Assembly: GCA_910592005.1 (NCBI GenBank)
Contig: CAJVPP010000062.1
Coordinates: 1-53,660 of the forward strand
Reading direction: 5' to 3'
Length of the DNA stretch: 53,660 nt
Origin: Funneliformis mosseae
Taxonomy: Eukaryota; Glomeromycota; Glomeromycetes; Glomerales; Glomeraceae
Made by a program: the position numbers and the translations under genes. Below are positions 1 to 12,030 of the stretch, in pieces (the first letter of the stretch is position 1; every line of letters begins with the position of its first letter). The notes under the pieces were generated by a model. The model was given only the letters and a program-made list of their open reading frames with translations, searched no databases and was not told the DNA's origin.

Positions 1-1085
1 GTTGAATTAGAATTAAGTATAAATAAAGTTAATATTAATTATATTTTAACTAAAGAATTATTAAATCAATTACATTTTTCACTTTAAAACTATTTATAAT
101 ATCTTGATTACAAGATTAGAGGTGTGTAATAGTGTTTGGAGAAGGGATTAAATAGTGATGTTAGTCAAGCAGGTGGTTTTATAAAAAGTATGTATTAAAG
201 CATTGTCTACAAGAAGGATAATTTTTTGATTTTGTCTTCTTATTTTTGTATCAAGTTTTTTATGTAATTGTTTTAGATTAAATTCAGTATCCAACTTTTT
301 TAGTTCTAATAGTATTTAACCAGAAGCATTCTTTTATAAATATTCTTAATAATCCTAGGATTTTTATACTTGTGTATAAATAAAAGTGTCAGCTTTTTAC
401 TTCTCGTTGTATTACATGTGAGTAGATTATTATACAATCCTTTGATTTTTCTTTCCTGATATTTATTCATTAGATATCATTCAACATAGTTTCATCTTTC
501 AAAATAATCCTATTTCATTACAATTGAATATATTTCAGGATTATATTCCTTTAATATTTGCTGAAGATTCTTTCTCATTGTTTCAAGATCTTCAAATGGT
601 ACACTTGCAGCTTTCACATATATATGATACTATTTAAAGTTATGTTATTTTTAAAGTTATTCACACAACCACTAGACTTTTTAACCTTATCCTTCTTTAA
701 TAAACAAAGCAAAACTCAAAGCTTTTATTGAAAGAATATCGTCAGTAATAATGAGGCTAGCTTTGAGTGCGTTATCTATTCATATTATTAACGCTTTTTT
801 AATAAAAGGAAATAGAGTTTTCTTATTATATTTCAAATTGGTTTAATATGAATTAGTATCTACAGAAAGCTAACGGTCTTTCTCCTTTAAAATGTCACTT
901 ACTATATTTTCACTAATGTCATATTCATTAGCTAAGTCTTTTTGTTTTAAAAAAAGTGATGATATTTTTTTTAAACAAAGTTCTTTTTTTATGCAACTGT
1001 AAGGGACTTTCATTTTTTTTTAAAAATTCATCTTGTTTATTAGTAGATTGATTAAGTTGTTTTTTTTTAAGTTTACTTTTGGCAT
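1..1085 (-). pseudogene. Decayed pogo/Tigger-like (Tc1/mariner superfamily) transposase, partial at the left edge
   Basis: Read on the minus strand, 1085 to 1 gives in order a basic N-terminus (MPKVNLKK), a helix-turn-helix stretch (KDLANEYDISENIVSDILKE), a CENP-B/pogo-like stretch (LIITDDILSIKALSFA, then VPFEDLETMRKNLQQILKEY), and a DDE-like stretch (KKIILLVDNA-type words, then NTITHL and CNQDIINS). These follow the known order of pogo-family transposases: HTH, CENP-B-like HTH, DDE. Many in-frame stops and at least one frameshift (near 1013-1040) break it. Several stops sit where the family has Trp, for example after DR near 880 and in ALII*ID near 800. The element continues beyond base 1. 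It is inactive; the family call is fairly secure and the subfamily is not. Confidence 0.75.
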
Positions 1086-1196
1086 TATTAGCATTATGCA
1101 AAAAAAAATGCGTAATAAATAAAATATATAAAAAAAAATATGAAATACAAGATACAACACGTAATATAAATATTTATTTATTATTTAATTTTATTT

Positions 1197-1536
1197 AAAA
1201 ATTAAGTATAGAGTTTCCCTCTTCACCACCACATAATTTTAAAATTCCTTCTTACTTTATCTACGCTTTTAGATTTGGTACGAACTGGTTGAATTTTTAG
1301 ATCGATAGCAACCACGCCTCCTGTACTGGATAGTTGAGTCTATTCTAAATTTATTTGGATAGGTTAGTCTAGAACGGTGCAAGGTTGATTTTGATTTGGC
1401 TTTTTTTGTTAAATAGAAATTTTTGTACTCTCTATCCTGTAATTTGTAATTTTGTAAAATCTTACTTTACTTATAAATAAAGTTTGTGCAAAGCTACCGC
1501 ACGTAAAAAAAAAAAAAAAAAAAATTAAGTATAGAG
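1197..1536 (+). mobile_element. Poly(A)-tailed retrocopy with target-site duplication
   Basis: The words ATTAAGTATAGAG at 1201-1213 and at 1524-1536 are identical direct repeats. Between them lies a stretch less AT-rich than its surroundings, ending in a run of about 20 A (from 1505) directly before the second repeat. An AATAAA word lies about 30 bases before the A run. This is the layout left by target-primed reverse transcription of a polyadenylated RNA. I cannot identify the parent transcript: no tRNA B box is visible and no clear reading frame survives, so it may be a 3' UTR copy or a SINE. Confidence 0.65.
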
Positions 1537-3620
1537 AATTATAAAATTATATATATATAAATCTAGTAAAATTCATTTTAAGCAAAACTTTATTGTATCA
1601 AAAAAAAAATTTGTTATAGAAAAAATTTGTTATAAAAAGAGTTATTTTATATATAAATTTTTTTGATTTTAATTCGTTAAACGTAGTATGAATTTTTAAT
1701 TACTAAATTCAATATAGTAAGGGTTTTTTATATTTAAAAATCTGTCTAATACTGAAAATCTGTTGTATTGTAAAATTTGTTATATCAAAATTTATTGTAA
1801 AAAGTGTTAACTGTAGTTACTTTTTATATAATTACTTTTTTTTATAAGTATATTTTGTTAGAAGAAAATTTATAATAAACTTTATAATCACATATTTAAT
1901 TTTTTTAATTTTAAGAGGTGTCACTATATAAAAAGTTAATTATATTTAATAATATATACTACTTTATTAATTAAATTTATAAAATAATTTATTATTATTA
2001 CGTAAGTAAATAGTTTATTAAATTTTTAGTTATCAGAAAAATTTATGAAATTTCATATTTTATAAATTTAATTTATAAAAAATTAATTTTTTTAAAAGTT
2101 AATAATATAATTTTTTAAATAAAATTTAAAAATATTATATTTATGATTTATTAAATATTTCTTATTATTTTATAATTAATAAACTTGCTTATAATTATAA
2201 AGATAAATTGATTATAAAATAAAATGTGTTTTAAAACTGATTTTATTAATGATTTAAATTTTTAATATAATTATTTATTAATAAAACTTAATAATATTAT
2301 TATATTAGTTTTTAATTAAATAATACATTTTTTTATGATTAAAAATATTTGAAAAAAATTATTTTATATTAATTTTAATAAAAAAAATTATATATGTATT
2401 TTTTTTTTTTAAATATAAAATATATCAAATTTTTAAATTAATGAATAATTTATATAATTTGAAATATGTAATATGTAATATTGATTTTAACTTATATAAT
2501 TTATTACTTTTATATAATATAAATTATATTATTAAAATATAATAAATATTTTTATTTAATTTTAATTAAATATTAATAATTTAATTAAGTTAATATTAGA
2601 TAATTATATTTAATATATAAAATAATTATTTAAATAATTATTTATTATATATTATTTATAAAAATATTAAATGATACTAAATAATTTTGAATAATTAAAA
2701 ATTTATAGTTATATAAAAATCTAATTGCTTATTTATAATAAGTAAGTTTTATTAAAAAATTATAATAAATTTTATAAATAATTTTTAAACAAAATAAATT
2801 TAGAGATTGATAATTTTTATAAAACTGTAATGTTGAAATCCAATCTTCTTAAATCTAAAAATAATAATTCTGCATTTCTAAAAGTTTATTATTTATTTTA
2901 ATTGATATATTATCATTAAAAAGTAAAATATAATGCAATAAAATAAAAATTTTTTTAAAACTAATAAATTTATTGAAACTTTTAGAATTAAAATCTAGAA
3001 TTAAAAAATACTTATTTTGATATTAATTTAATATTTTTGATTGTTAATCATGTAAAAGATAATAAACAATTAATAAAATAATGGTTTTTATAATCAAACT
3101 TATATATTTAAAAATAAAATATAACTAATTTACATCTGGAAAGCAAGTTAGCAAAAAATTCTTAAAAATAAATTAATTTGTAAAAAAAATTTATTAATTT
3201 ATATAAATTTATCAATTAATAAATTTATATAATACTTTTCTTTAATATTTAAATTTTAAGAAAATAAAAATTATTGAATTTGAGTGTATATAATAAACTA
3301 ATCAAATTAGTTACTTTATATAAAACAAAAAATTTATTAATATGCTTATAATTATGATATAAAAAAATATAATAATGAGAAATAATAAGTTTTTAATAAA
3401 AAATTTTACACTTTTTATAAAAAAGAAAGAGAAACAAATAAATATGGAGGTATTTGATTGGTAAAGTAACCTATATATTTAACACGTCATTTATAATTAA
3501 TAATTTAATTTAATGATGAATCATAATATAATTTTGTTTTACACATTTTTACAAATAAAATTTCAAATTATAGATTACCAAAAAAAAAAAAAATACATTC
3601 TATAACATTTAAAATTCTTA
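1537..3620. other. AT-rich gene-free stretch
   Basis: About 2.1 kb of extremely AT-rich DNA with no recognisable coding region, RNA gene or repeat structure beyond homopolymer and AT runs. The last ~150 bases are probably the 3' UTR and terminator region of the leftward PEX5 gene. Confidence 0.6.
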
Positions 3621-5921
3621 TTAAAATTCAAACTCTTCACGGAATTGATCTACATCAGCTCCAGAAAGTATTTTTTCTGCCAAATCTTGTCGTTCCTAAA
3701 AAATATTAAACGATAAATCAGCAAGTCGAGTTAACAAGAATAATAACAAAATTTTGATCATTGTTATTTTAAATAAATACCATCATCAAAAATGTCCTAT
3801 GGAGCGTTTCACGAAGACTATTACTAGTATTAACTCCTCCATCACTATTCAAACCAGTTTGATGCATACTCAATGCACCAAGTAAATGTTCAGCTGCTTC
3901 ACTATAACACCCTATATTTAAACAACTAACGCCTAAATTATATCTTGCACGTACAAACGTTGGTTTGAAATCTAAGGCTTTATGATAAGCCTCAATCGCA
4001 TCTTCAGGACGTCCTGAATTCGCCAAAGTGGCTCCTAAACGATTCCATAAAAGATAATCCTACAAATCATATCATTCGGTTTAATTCTTAAATTTAACAA
4101 AAAACTCAAAAAGCTGTAAATTACTTACTTCCTTCCTTGTATTTAAAGCTGCAACAAAACAATCCACTGCCTTTTCATAATCACAGCTGCCATAAAATAA
4201 GACTCCTAATCCAACTTGTACATCTGAATCCATCTCCTGACCTTCTGGAGCGCTACGAGCTGCTTGCAAAAAAAGGTCAGTTACACGTGAATGTATATTC
4301 ATTCCATGCATTGGTGCATTAGATACCGCAATATCGGGATATTTTGCGGTTATCCAACGTTCAAGAGTAAGATATGCTTGATTATCATAACCTTCATTTG
4401 TGTAGCTTACTGCGAGACTCTTTAAAAAAGGAGAGAAAACGTTGTATGTAGCAAATTATCAATTAATAACCAAATAATACTGAAATTACAACTTACCATT
4501 AAGGCGGTTAGATTATTGCCATCAACCTCCACAGCTTTCTGTAATGCCCTAATAGCTGCTTCCTCTTTTTCGTTTTGAGCCTGTGTATTACCCAGCCACA
4601 TCCATGCATCTGATTTGTTTCCATCTTTTTGAACTGCAGCTTCGAATGCCAAAGCAGCTTCAGATAACGAACCACCTTCTTCCGTTAATCTTAATCCTTC
4701 TTGAAAAGGATTTTCGTGCTCTATATAAGGATTATTATGTTCAAATGTGTATTCACCAAGGTTTGCAAACCGATTCATTAAATTGCTTTCCCAATTTTTA
4801 GGGTCTATATATTCATCATCGTCTAATTGTCCTCGAATATTTGATTTCGACCAAACATTTTCGAATTCCTTAATTAATTCGTCATCTATATTTTCACCTT
4901 CTGCCTCACGTTGTGCAGCAGCGAATTGTTCTTCCCAAGAAAGATGATCTAATTCTACTATTTTTTCCTTGCCTTTTCCTTTATCTTGTTTTAATACATA
5001 TTCACTTGCCCAATCAAAATTCTTTTGAAATACCTCCTCAAATTCTGGTGGAATTTCAGTAACTTGATTAACTGAAAAGTCTTGCCCGTGTAGAAATTCA
5101 TGATTCCACTTCGCTAAGAAAGTAATGTACGATGATAAATTAATGAATATTCAAGCCATATTGAATAACGTCCTTCAGCAAAAATTATTAATACTGTACT
5201 ATGAACATTCATCCTTTTAAATGCTTCTTCCATCTCGGTTTCTTCAGCAGGCCCAAGTTTCCATAATTGTGAATGATCCGATCGATTATTGAATTCCGTT
5301 GCCCATTCTAAGAATTTGCCAAAAATTAGTTCCGAAGTGAATTGAATAACACTAAGAAGAAATTTTTTTGTCAAAGTACCTTGTTCTGATGTTACAAAAC
5401 CGGGAATACTTGTTGGTATATGACCCTGTAAACGTAAATGTTCGTGTTCTTGCTGATTAAAAAAATCTTCGGTGAACTTTTTTTTTTTAAAAAAAAAGAA
5501 TTTCGCGAAATACGAGAATATTTTAATTTCAATTATTCAACTATGTTTCTAATAAATCAACAAAAAAATTTTATGACGTACCTTATTTTCTTGAGAACTA
5601 ACATCAGGTCTAGCTGTGCGAAACTATATTTAACAATAAACAAATCAAATCAAATAAGCAACATACATAATATGACGAAGAAAATTGTCTAAAACTTACC
5701 GAACTGGGACCAACTCTTTCTGTGCTTGGTACGAATGTGTCCTAATTCGCAATTTAAGTTAGATTCTAATTAACGAATTCGTAAAAAAAATATATTAAAT
5801 GAAATAAAATCTCTCGAACCTTTTGCAACGAACGTTCATCGGTGATTTGTTTCATTATTTGAGAGAGTGGGTTAGAACCTACGGAGCATTCAGCTCCAGT
5901 GGCCATGCTTCGAAATGACAT
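3621..5921 (-). CDS. PEX5: Peroxisomal targeting signal 1 receptor PEX5 (about nine exons)
   Basis: Soluble import receptor that binds C-terminal PTS1 (SKL-type) signals in the cytosol and delivers cargo to the peroxisomal docking complex. The spliced protein is roughly 550 residues. It starts MSFRSMATGAECSVGSNPL: the Cys before the NPL motif is the conserved mono-ubiquitination site used for receptor recycling. Four WxxxF/Y docking motifs follow (WATEF, WNHEF, WASEY, WEEQF). The C-terminal half is TPR repeats, including the PTS1-binding region (RLGATLANSGRPEDAIEAY, then VRARYNLGVSC). The protein ends REEFEF. Exon 1 is 5921-5820, exon 2 5741-5700, exon 3 5623-5582; the last exon ends at TAA 3621-3623. 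The start could also be the second ATG at 5906. The splice join before WNHEF (about 5110-5210) is uncertain. It shares a short divergent promoter with LUC7. Confidence 0.9.
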
Positions 5922-6148
5922 CTTAAGATACTTGTCGAATTTAAAACTCGAAATAAACGTAAAAAAAAAAAAAATAAATAAATCGAAAGTAGATGAATAA
6001 AAATTTGGGATCAATTTTTAGAATTATATAATCTCATGCATGAAATTCCGCAGTTTATAAAATCACGGGGAAATATAAACAAATAGCTCGTTAAATTGTG
6101 GACGTTCTTATGCTAAAAACCTCTCGAAATTAGGAAAGGTCACTATTC
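5922..6148. promoter_or_regulatory. Bidirectional promoter between PEX5 and LUC7
   Basis: The two start codons lie only 227 bp apart in divergent orientation, so both promoters and both 5' UTRs must fit here. No TATA box or known factor site stands out; the region is AT-rich with a more GC-rich patch near 6040-6100. Confidence 0.55.
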
Positions 6149-7830
6149 ATGGATTATCAACGTCAATTACTTGAGGAGTTGATGGCTCCTTTTGAGACAT
6201 CTAATAAACATAACTTCTGGGATGATGCTGTCTGCAAGCACTTTTTAGTCAAATTTTGTCCCAATTCTCTATTCACCAACACAAAGTCTGACCTTGGTAT
6301 GGTATTCTTTCTTTTTGAGAACAGAGTTTCATTTTGAGATTCAACTTTTATCTGTTTTACTTTATAACTAAATATAGGACCCTGTACAAAACTTCACGAC
6401 GAAAAGTTAAGAAAACAGTACGTGTCTATATTTTGTAAAGTTCATTTCGACCATTTATAGGGTTTCTCATCATTTCGGTACTTCCTTAGGTATCAAGAAG
6501 CATTAGATCGTGAAAAATATGATTATGAAATTAAATTTTACGATTATTTGCAATCATTGTGTAATGACTTGGACAAAAAAATTCGGAAAGGAAATGATCG
6601 ATTAAACGTTCGTCCTGACGATACAGTACGTTCTAATTATATGTTTTCATCCTTTCACCATTTGATTTATTTTCTTATTGAAATGATTATACCATATGAA
6701 ATTAGCTCTTGAATCCAAACAAAGATGAAAAAGAAGAAAAAATGATCATATTAGACGAAAAGATCAAAGATTTATTGGTGAAGGTAATAACATAATTATT
6801 CAAAGGGAACGATTCGAGCATTATAAATCACATTGATACTAAACTATTGATTTTATCAAGATTGAGGAAGCAGGGGAAGAAGGACGCGTACAAGAAGCTC
6901 AGATTTTAACCAAAGACGTAGAATCACTTCAAAAAGATTTGGATTTTTTAAAAAACGTGAGTATAATGAGTTGATATCAGCATATTCTACAGGACAAAAC
7001 GAGGAATGAGAAATCTTACATGGAACAAAGAGACTTGATTATCTTGAGGTAACTCTATCGTATAGCATGTGGTTTATGAAATGACATCCTTATGAGAATG
7101 CCAAAAAAGCTAACTTTTCCACATCAGCTTTTTTCACCTTCACTGGAGTAATACGCAAACAATATTTTACTTTTTTTGATCTGGAAGCTATTTCCGATTA
7201 GCTTCTACTATGATTTCACAGTGAAAGTTATATCCAGGAGAGACATATAAAATCGGTATTTTTGTTTTCCCCCTATTCACTAACCTTTTTCATTTCAAAT
7301 CAATTCCATGAAAACCAATTCTCCGGTCCCTCCTTTCTGATTTAAATAAAATAGAGCGATGATTCAAATCCATTATTTAAACAAGAGAGAAGGATGTTAG
7401 TTTGTGAAGTATGTGGAGCTTTTTTGGTTACGAATGACACATCCAATCGTATGGATGCTCATTTGCAAGGAAAGCAGCATACAGGTTATAAGCAGATTCG
7501 TGAAACTCTGCATGAATGGAAGGTAAGGATTCAATAATATTCTTTGGTTTTGGATAATTTTGTTCTTTGTCAATCTCATTGTAAGTCTGAATTCAGCAAT
7601 TGCGAGCGATTACTTTCCGGGACGTACAACCACATCGAGGAGATTATCGTCGAGATCCACATGCTAGACACGAACCATATCCTCGTAATCATCGTAGGGA
7701 AAAACATAAAGATCGACGGGATGAAAAAGATTACCAAGAACGGGAACATGAAGATTATGGACGTAGAAGAAATAGCAAAGAATATCGTCGGGACAGAATT
7801 GATAAAGGGCGTAGATACTACGATGAATAA
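6149..7830 (+). CDS. LUC7: U1 snRNP-associated splicing factor LUC7
   Basis: Nuclear protein of the LUC7 family, which stabilises U1 snRNA pairing with the 5' splice site. Exon 1 (6149-6296) encodes MDYQRQLLEELMAPF and the first half of zinc finger 1 (C-K and KFCPNS). Splicing yields DLGPCTKLHDEKLRKQYQEALD, completing the CCCH-type finger. A coiled-coil region follows (LDEKIKDLLVKIEEAGEEG, LQKDLDFLK). Zinc finger 2 is C2H2-type: VCEVCGAFLV and DAHLQGKQH (7394-7530). The tail is rich in Arg, Asp, Glu and Tyr (YRRD, HRREKHKDRRDEKDYQ), like the RS/RE tail of metazoan LUC7L. The stop is TAA 7828-7830. About seven introns; the longest is 7049-7356 with acceptor AG at 7355-7356. Confidence 0.9.
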
Positions 7831-8112
7831 ACTTTACAGGTATTTAAAAGATTTATCAACAAGAAGCAATTCATTATACATTAACCAATTATCCACAGAA
7901 CCACATTTGGACTGAAGCATGAAGGTTGTTAACAACATTTTTACGATAGAGTATAATCATTTCTTTATTCCAAAGCATAATAATAAATTTTGAAAATATT
8001 ATTATTTATATTCGTATTTATAATAAATAGCATTTTGTTGTTATAAATCTTTTATAAATAAAAATTCATTGAAATTTTGTTAAGAATATTTCTTAATACT
8101 TTTTGATAAACT
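7831..8112. other. Convergent 3' region between LUC7 and COX23
   Basis: LUC7 and COX23 converge here with 282 bp between their stop codons. It is AT-rich with AATAAA-like words on both strands (for example TAATAAATTTTG near 7980), consistent with back-to-back polyadenylation. No other feature is seen. Confidence 0.5.
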
Positions 8113-8412
8113 CTATAATGATCCTTTTCTTCGCAATTCTCGACGTTCTTCCAGCTATGAAGGAAAATTATATAAATAACGTATATTAATAATAAATAAA
8201 TATATTATATAAAAAGAGATAAAAATAATTACCCATTTTTTTTTACATTCACGATACAAGACGAATAAATCTTTACATTTTCCTTTATCGTAATTGTATT
8301 TATCCAAACATTTCATTGAATTTATACTTTCTTCTTTACAAGGTTCTAAAAATTTCGAAGTTCCCTTTTCTTTAAACTTTTGGTGAATGTCGGAATTTGG
8401 TTTGTCACTCAT
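8113..8412 (-). CDS. COX23: Cytochrome c oxidase assembly factor COX23 (twin CX9C protein)
   Basis: Two exons (8412-8233 and 8154-8113) give a 73-residue protein. It carries a twin CX9C signature: C25-x9-C35 (CKEESINSMKC) and C46-x9-C56 (CKDLFVLYREC). The lead-in FKEKGTSKFLEPC and the tail CKKKWLEERRELRRKG match the COX23/CHCHD7 family. Known role: an intermembrane-space protein, imported and oxidised by Mia40/Erv1, needed for cytochrome oxidase assembly and copper handling. There is no cleavable presequence, as usual for this family. The intron is 8155-8232. A CACGTG word lies about 65 bp upstream of the start. CMC4 or COX19 are less likely given the tail. Confidence 0.88.
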
Positions 8413-8475
8413 CTTTTAAGATGTGATACGAAAAAAAAAATTTACGTAGAATAACTCAATTGAAGATCATACTAT

Positions 8476-8481
8476 CACGTG
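8476..8481. promoter_or_regulatory. CACGTG E-box upstream of COX23
   Basis: A perfect E-box palindrome in the context ATCACGTGACT, 64 bp upstream of the COX23 ATG at 8412. In fungi this core is bound by Cbf1-like bHLH factors that influence respiratory genes. Function here is inferred from the motif and its position only. Confidence 0.35.
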
Positions 8482-8552
8482 ACTTAACATTTATTTCAGA
8501 TGATCAAATGATCTAATAAATTTTTTTAATTTGCTGATTTGCTGAATACACA

Positions 8553-9860
8553 TTAAATAATCATTAAAGAAGGTCCTGGGAGATTTAGGCGCCTATGAAT
8601 TCTACTTAAAATACCCATATAATTTGGTTCATTGTCCGGATTAACAATCGAATGTCGAATCAGAAAATCGATCACAACTATGAGTTTTTTTAAAAAAAAA
8701 AAGAGTTGACGTAGACGTAAATTAAAGATAGCAGAATAAAATAAAATAAAATACCTAACGCGCAATTGGGTTTGAATTCACCCGCTTTAATATGTTTAAT
8801 AAGCTGAAAACCAAACCAAAGTTCATGATTAGATATTAAAGATGTATTTATTGTTTTTAAAAAAAAAAATTAAAAGAAAAAAAGAAAATAAAAGATTACC
8901 TCATCCATATCCCATAAATAAAAGCATTCGACTTCGCCATCTAAGGGCTTTGGTTCCACATCAAGAGGGAGTTCAAGATCATAAACATACCTATCCCAAA
9001 CATAAATGAAAAAAAAGAATATCCACAAAATAATTTATAATTATCCTTATTTATTATTAAAAAACTTACTGAACTTCAGGTTGTAATCCATTTTGTGTTT
9101 CTATAAAATAAGAAATCGCACCCGTAGGAAGAGCTTTCTCTGCGACCTCTGCAGGTAAACTCGCTTCTTCCATTGATTCTTTAATGGCTGATTCTGTCAC
9201 ACTTAACGTATATGGAATTCCACCTGCTACGGTATTATCTAACCAACCGGGCCAAGTGGGTTTCGTCTTTGCGCGTTTTGCTATCCACATTTTTAGTTCA
9301 CCTTGTTCAGTCCTAATGAATCCATTCAAATGAACTCCAAAGGTCAACACCCCAAATAACGGAGTCGCACAACGTTCCATGACAAATGCAACACCTGATG
9401 GATTATTTGGATCTCCGTATATAGGATATAACTCGTCACGCCAACCTAAATTATTCATTCATTAAAGAGGATATGAAATAAATTTCGGTGGTCCATGCAT
9501 GTTTAATTTCAAATTACCTGACAGAGCTGGAAAGGTCTTCTCCTCCCTCCATTTATCAAAGAGTTGTTTAACAACTTCTGTTCTTAATTCGAATGTATTT
9601 AAATGTGAAGCAAATTTGACAAATTTATTCTCTATAATAAATGGTTTTGGTTTTTTGAAGTGATTATTATATTCTATTAATACTTTTACAGTTGAAGGGA
9701 GAAGAAGGCCTACTTTGATATCATTATCTAGGAGAAACGGAATATTGTTATTTGACGGCTCAGAACTTGAATCATAAGTGCTACCAGGATAAGGATAAGT
9801 GTCACATTTATCAACTACATCAAAAAGAGAGTATGGTGGAGATTTAGAAGTTTCTGTCAT
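8553..9860 (-). CDS. Nudix hydrolase, DUF4743 type (YJR142W / plant NUDT20-24 like)
   Basis: Five exons (9860-9518, 9445-9070, 8990-8900, 8803-8755, 8677-8553) join in frame to 327 residues. The N-terminal ~110 residues form the DUF4743 lead domain (helical, FELRTEVVKQLFDKWREE). The Nudix region follows: YGDPNNPSGVAFVMERCATPLFGVLTFG, read here in pieces, KMWIAKRA, and the box GGIP...TESAIKESMEEASLP. The canonical Arg of REUxEE is Lys here (KESMEE). The C-terminus FKPNCALVVIDFLIRH is typical of this subgroup. Family members hydrolyse oxo- and other damaged thiamine diphosphates; in S. pombe the same domain is fused to thiamine pyrophosphokinase, but no kinase domain is present here. The ATG at 9860 is the start; a reading frame reaching 9875 begins only with TTG. 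Confidence 0.88.
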
Positions 9861-10029
9861 ATGGCAAAAGTACAAAATGCTTTAAAAGTGGAGTATGTGT
9901 GTAAAACAAAATAAAAAAAAAGCGCTTTAACGGATTATCTTTAATGGCGAAAATTGCCGGTAGATCGAAAAATGCACCGGCATTTTCAAAAAAATATAGA
10001 TTAAAATTAATTTTATTTATAATTTACTA

Positions 10030-11276
10030 TCATGAAACAACTTTCTCTAATTTGATAACCAATCTTTTCTTGGGCTTTATAAATCTTGCTTTCGCAGATA
10101 TGATATTCACAATTGAAGGTAAAGGAATATCCAAATCATACATATTTGGTGAGTTAAAAGTTAAATGCTTAGGTTCTAAATCTAATGCGCTGTCCTTAGC
10201 CGATTGCTATATAATTAAGAAATTTTTTATTAAAAAAAAAAAAAATGTTCATAACTTTCTGTTATTAATTTGGCATAATCACTTACCATAGAAGGTGTTT
10301 CAATAGAAATGATCAAATATGACTTATTATCTTTAAGTTCTTCTGTAATTGTATATTTAGGTTGAATTGGAGCTTTACTATTTTTAGCTTGTTTTTCATC
10401 ACCTTCAACTATTACTTGCTTGTTAGGCTTCGTGGGAATTTCAGTTATTAAAGACTTCTTTTCTTTCGGAAGCATAACTGGTCTCACTTTTCTATCGCCC
10501 TTGTAATTCATTTTTGGATATGCATATTCTGAATTACATACATAGATTAATTCCTCCAGATTACTGCTAATAAACATATCAAAAAGACGAAAAATGTGGA
10601 AATTGAAACGTACTGCGACTCATTTCTAGACTAAATTGCTCCTCAATCATTTCCACTGCCAATTCACTTATATATAATTTAAAATCAGAATCTTCTTCAG
10701 TTCTTTTATACGGCTGTGGATGAATTATAGCATCACAATCATAACACGGATTCTTTTCTATATTTTGATACATCAAATCAGTTAAAATGCTGTAATAAGA
10801 ATAATAAGAATTCATTTTCTTATAAAGAAAATACCTTTATCTACATCTTCTCGTAAATTACTAATAACGGTTGGAACATAATATATTGAATCTTTATCTC
10901 CATTCATTGCTTTTCGTATTTCATTTTCACTAGAAACTGGTGGCGGACGAGGTACTTTACTTGAGTAACAAATGTTAATAAAAAATTTTGTGCCTATTTT
11001 ATATTGTTTGTTGTTTGATGCCGATATACGTGATTTTACTACAAATCCGGGCTCTGGAATTAATTGTACGCTTTCAAGATCAGGTGAATCAGAATTGACA
11101 CTTTTCATATATTGTTCTGTTAAAGCAGCCATTGCCTTTGGATTTTCTGCTAATTGTGTTGAAAGTTCCTCAAAAAATACTTCTTCCGCAAGCTCTTCTT
11201 GTTCATTTTGTGCAAAGTCTTTTAATATTAATGAAGAAGCCACATTATCATCAAAATCCAATTTAGCGTGAGCCAT
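10030..11276 (-). CDS. PIH1: PIH1-domain protein (PIH1D1/NOP17-like, R2TP complex)
   Basis: Four exons (11276-10835, 10757-10614, 10528-10287, 10206-10030) join in frame to 334 residues. The N-terminal half is the PIH1 domain: PEPGFVVKSR, FFINICYSSKVPRPP, YYVPTVISNLREDVD, NPCYDCDAIIHPQ, EMIEEQFSLEMSR and KYAYPKMNYKGD. The C-terminus (YDLDIPLPSIV, KKRLVIKLEKV) fits the CS-like domain that binds Tah1/RPAP3. Known role: adaptor of the R2TP complex with Hsp90 for assembly of box C/D snoRNPs, PIKK kinases and RNA polymerase II; it recognises acidic phospho-serine peptides through the PIH domain. Exon joins were chosen because they restore the conserved family sequence at each junction. Confidence 0.9.
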
Positions 11277-11314
11277 TTTTAACGAGATGTTACAGTAGCA
11301 TGTTTTTCTCTTTT

Positions 11315-11343
11315 ATTGGTTGATAGAAAAGGTTTCTGATTGG
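11315..11343. promoter_or_regulatory. Pair of CCAAT boxes upstream of PIH1
   Basis: ATTGG (CCAAT on the gene strand) occurs at 11315-11319 and 11339-11343, about 40 and 65 bp upstream of the PIH1 start at 11276. Spacing and position suit NF-Y/Hap-type activation. Motif-based inference only. Confidence 0.35.
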
Positions 11344-11930
11344 CCGAATCAAAAATTAACGTAAATTTTAAAAATCTTTAACGGGAATCCGCGTAAATCT
11401 TAAAGGTTTTTGATAAGGAAAAAATTTTTTATTAATATTTTGTCTTTAAAGGTTATAAAACCAACTATACAGTCAGCCTTTCTAAATGCATCCTCTCGAA
11501 TGCATAACCTCTTTAAATGCACACACTGTTCTGATCCTAAGCTTGGGACTTAAATGTTAAATGCCATATTCTTCATGTGTAACATATTCTTATGTATGTC
11601 ACGTGTAAGTTTGCAAATCGTCTAAATTTTAGTTAAGGTTTTAACGTTCCAGTCGGTATAGAGTGAGTTCGTTATATATAGTATTAATAATTCGGATCAA
11701 ATATGTAGCGCCAGCCAAAATTAAAATTCATGTAACATAAATTTCCTTTTTTTGAAATTTCTTTATAAAAGTTCATTATATCCAGTGTAATTAATTATAA
11801 AAATTTGTTCTGAAGATTTTGGTTTAATATAATGAGTTTTCAGTACAAATAGGTTCAGTATAACCAGTTACAACTATAGTTTTACATTTTATAAGCTTTG
11901 ATATAATTTTACCTTTTCTAGAATTTTGCA

Positions 11931-12030
11931 GATTTTTTAATAATATTTAATATAATTTTGCTAAATTTTACCTTTTATTATTTAGACAACTTGTAAAACC
12001 TTTAGGTTTTACACAGCAATCTTAACCCTA
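11931..12030 (+). repeat. Dispersed ~95-bp repeat, copy 1
   Basis: Shares with 13605-13705 (same strand) and 36785-36882 (opposite strand) the ordered words ATTTTTTAATAA, TTTAATATAATTT, CATTTAGAYGACTTGCAAA and a TTTTAT..CAGCAAYCTTAA block. This copy reads TTATTTAGACAACTTGTAAA. The conservation of word order across all three copies argues against chance AT similarity. Confidence 0.6.
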
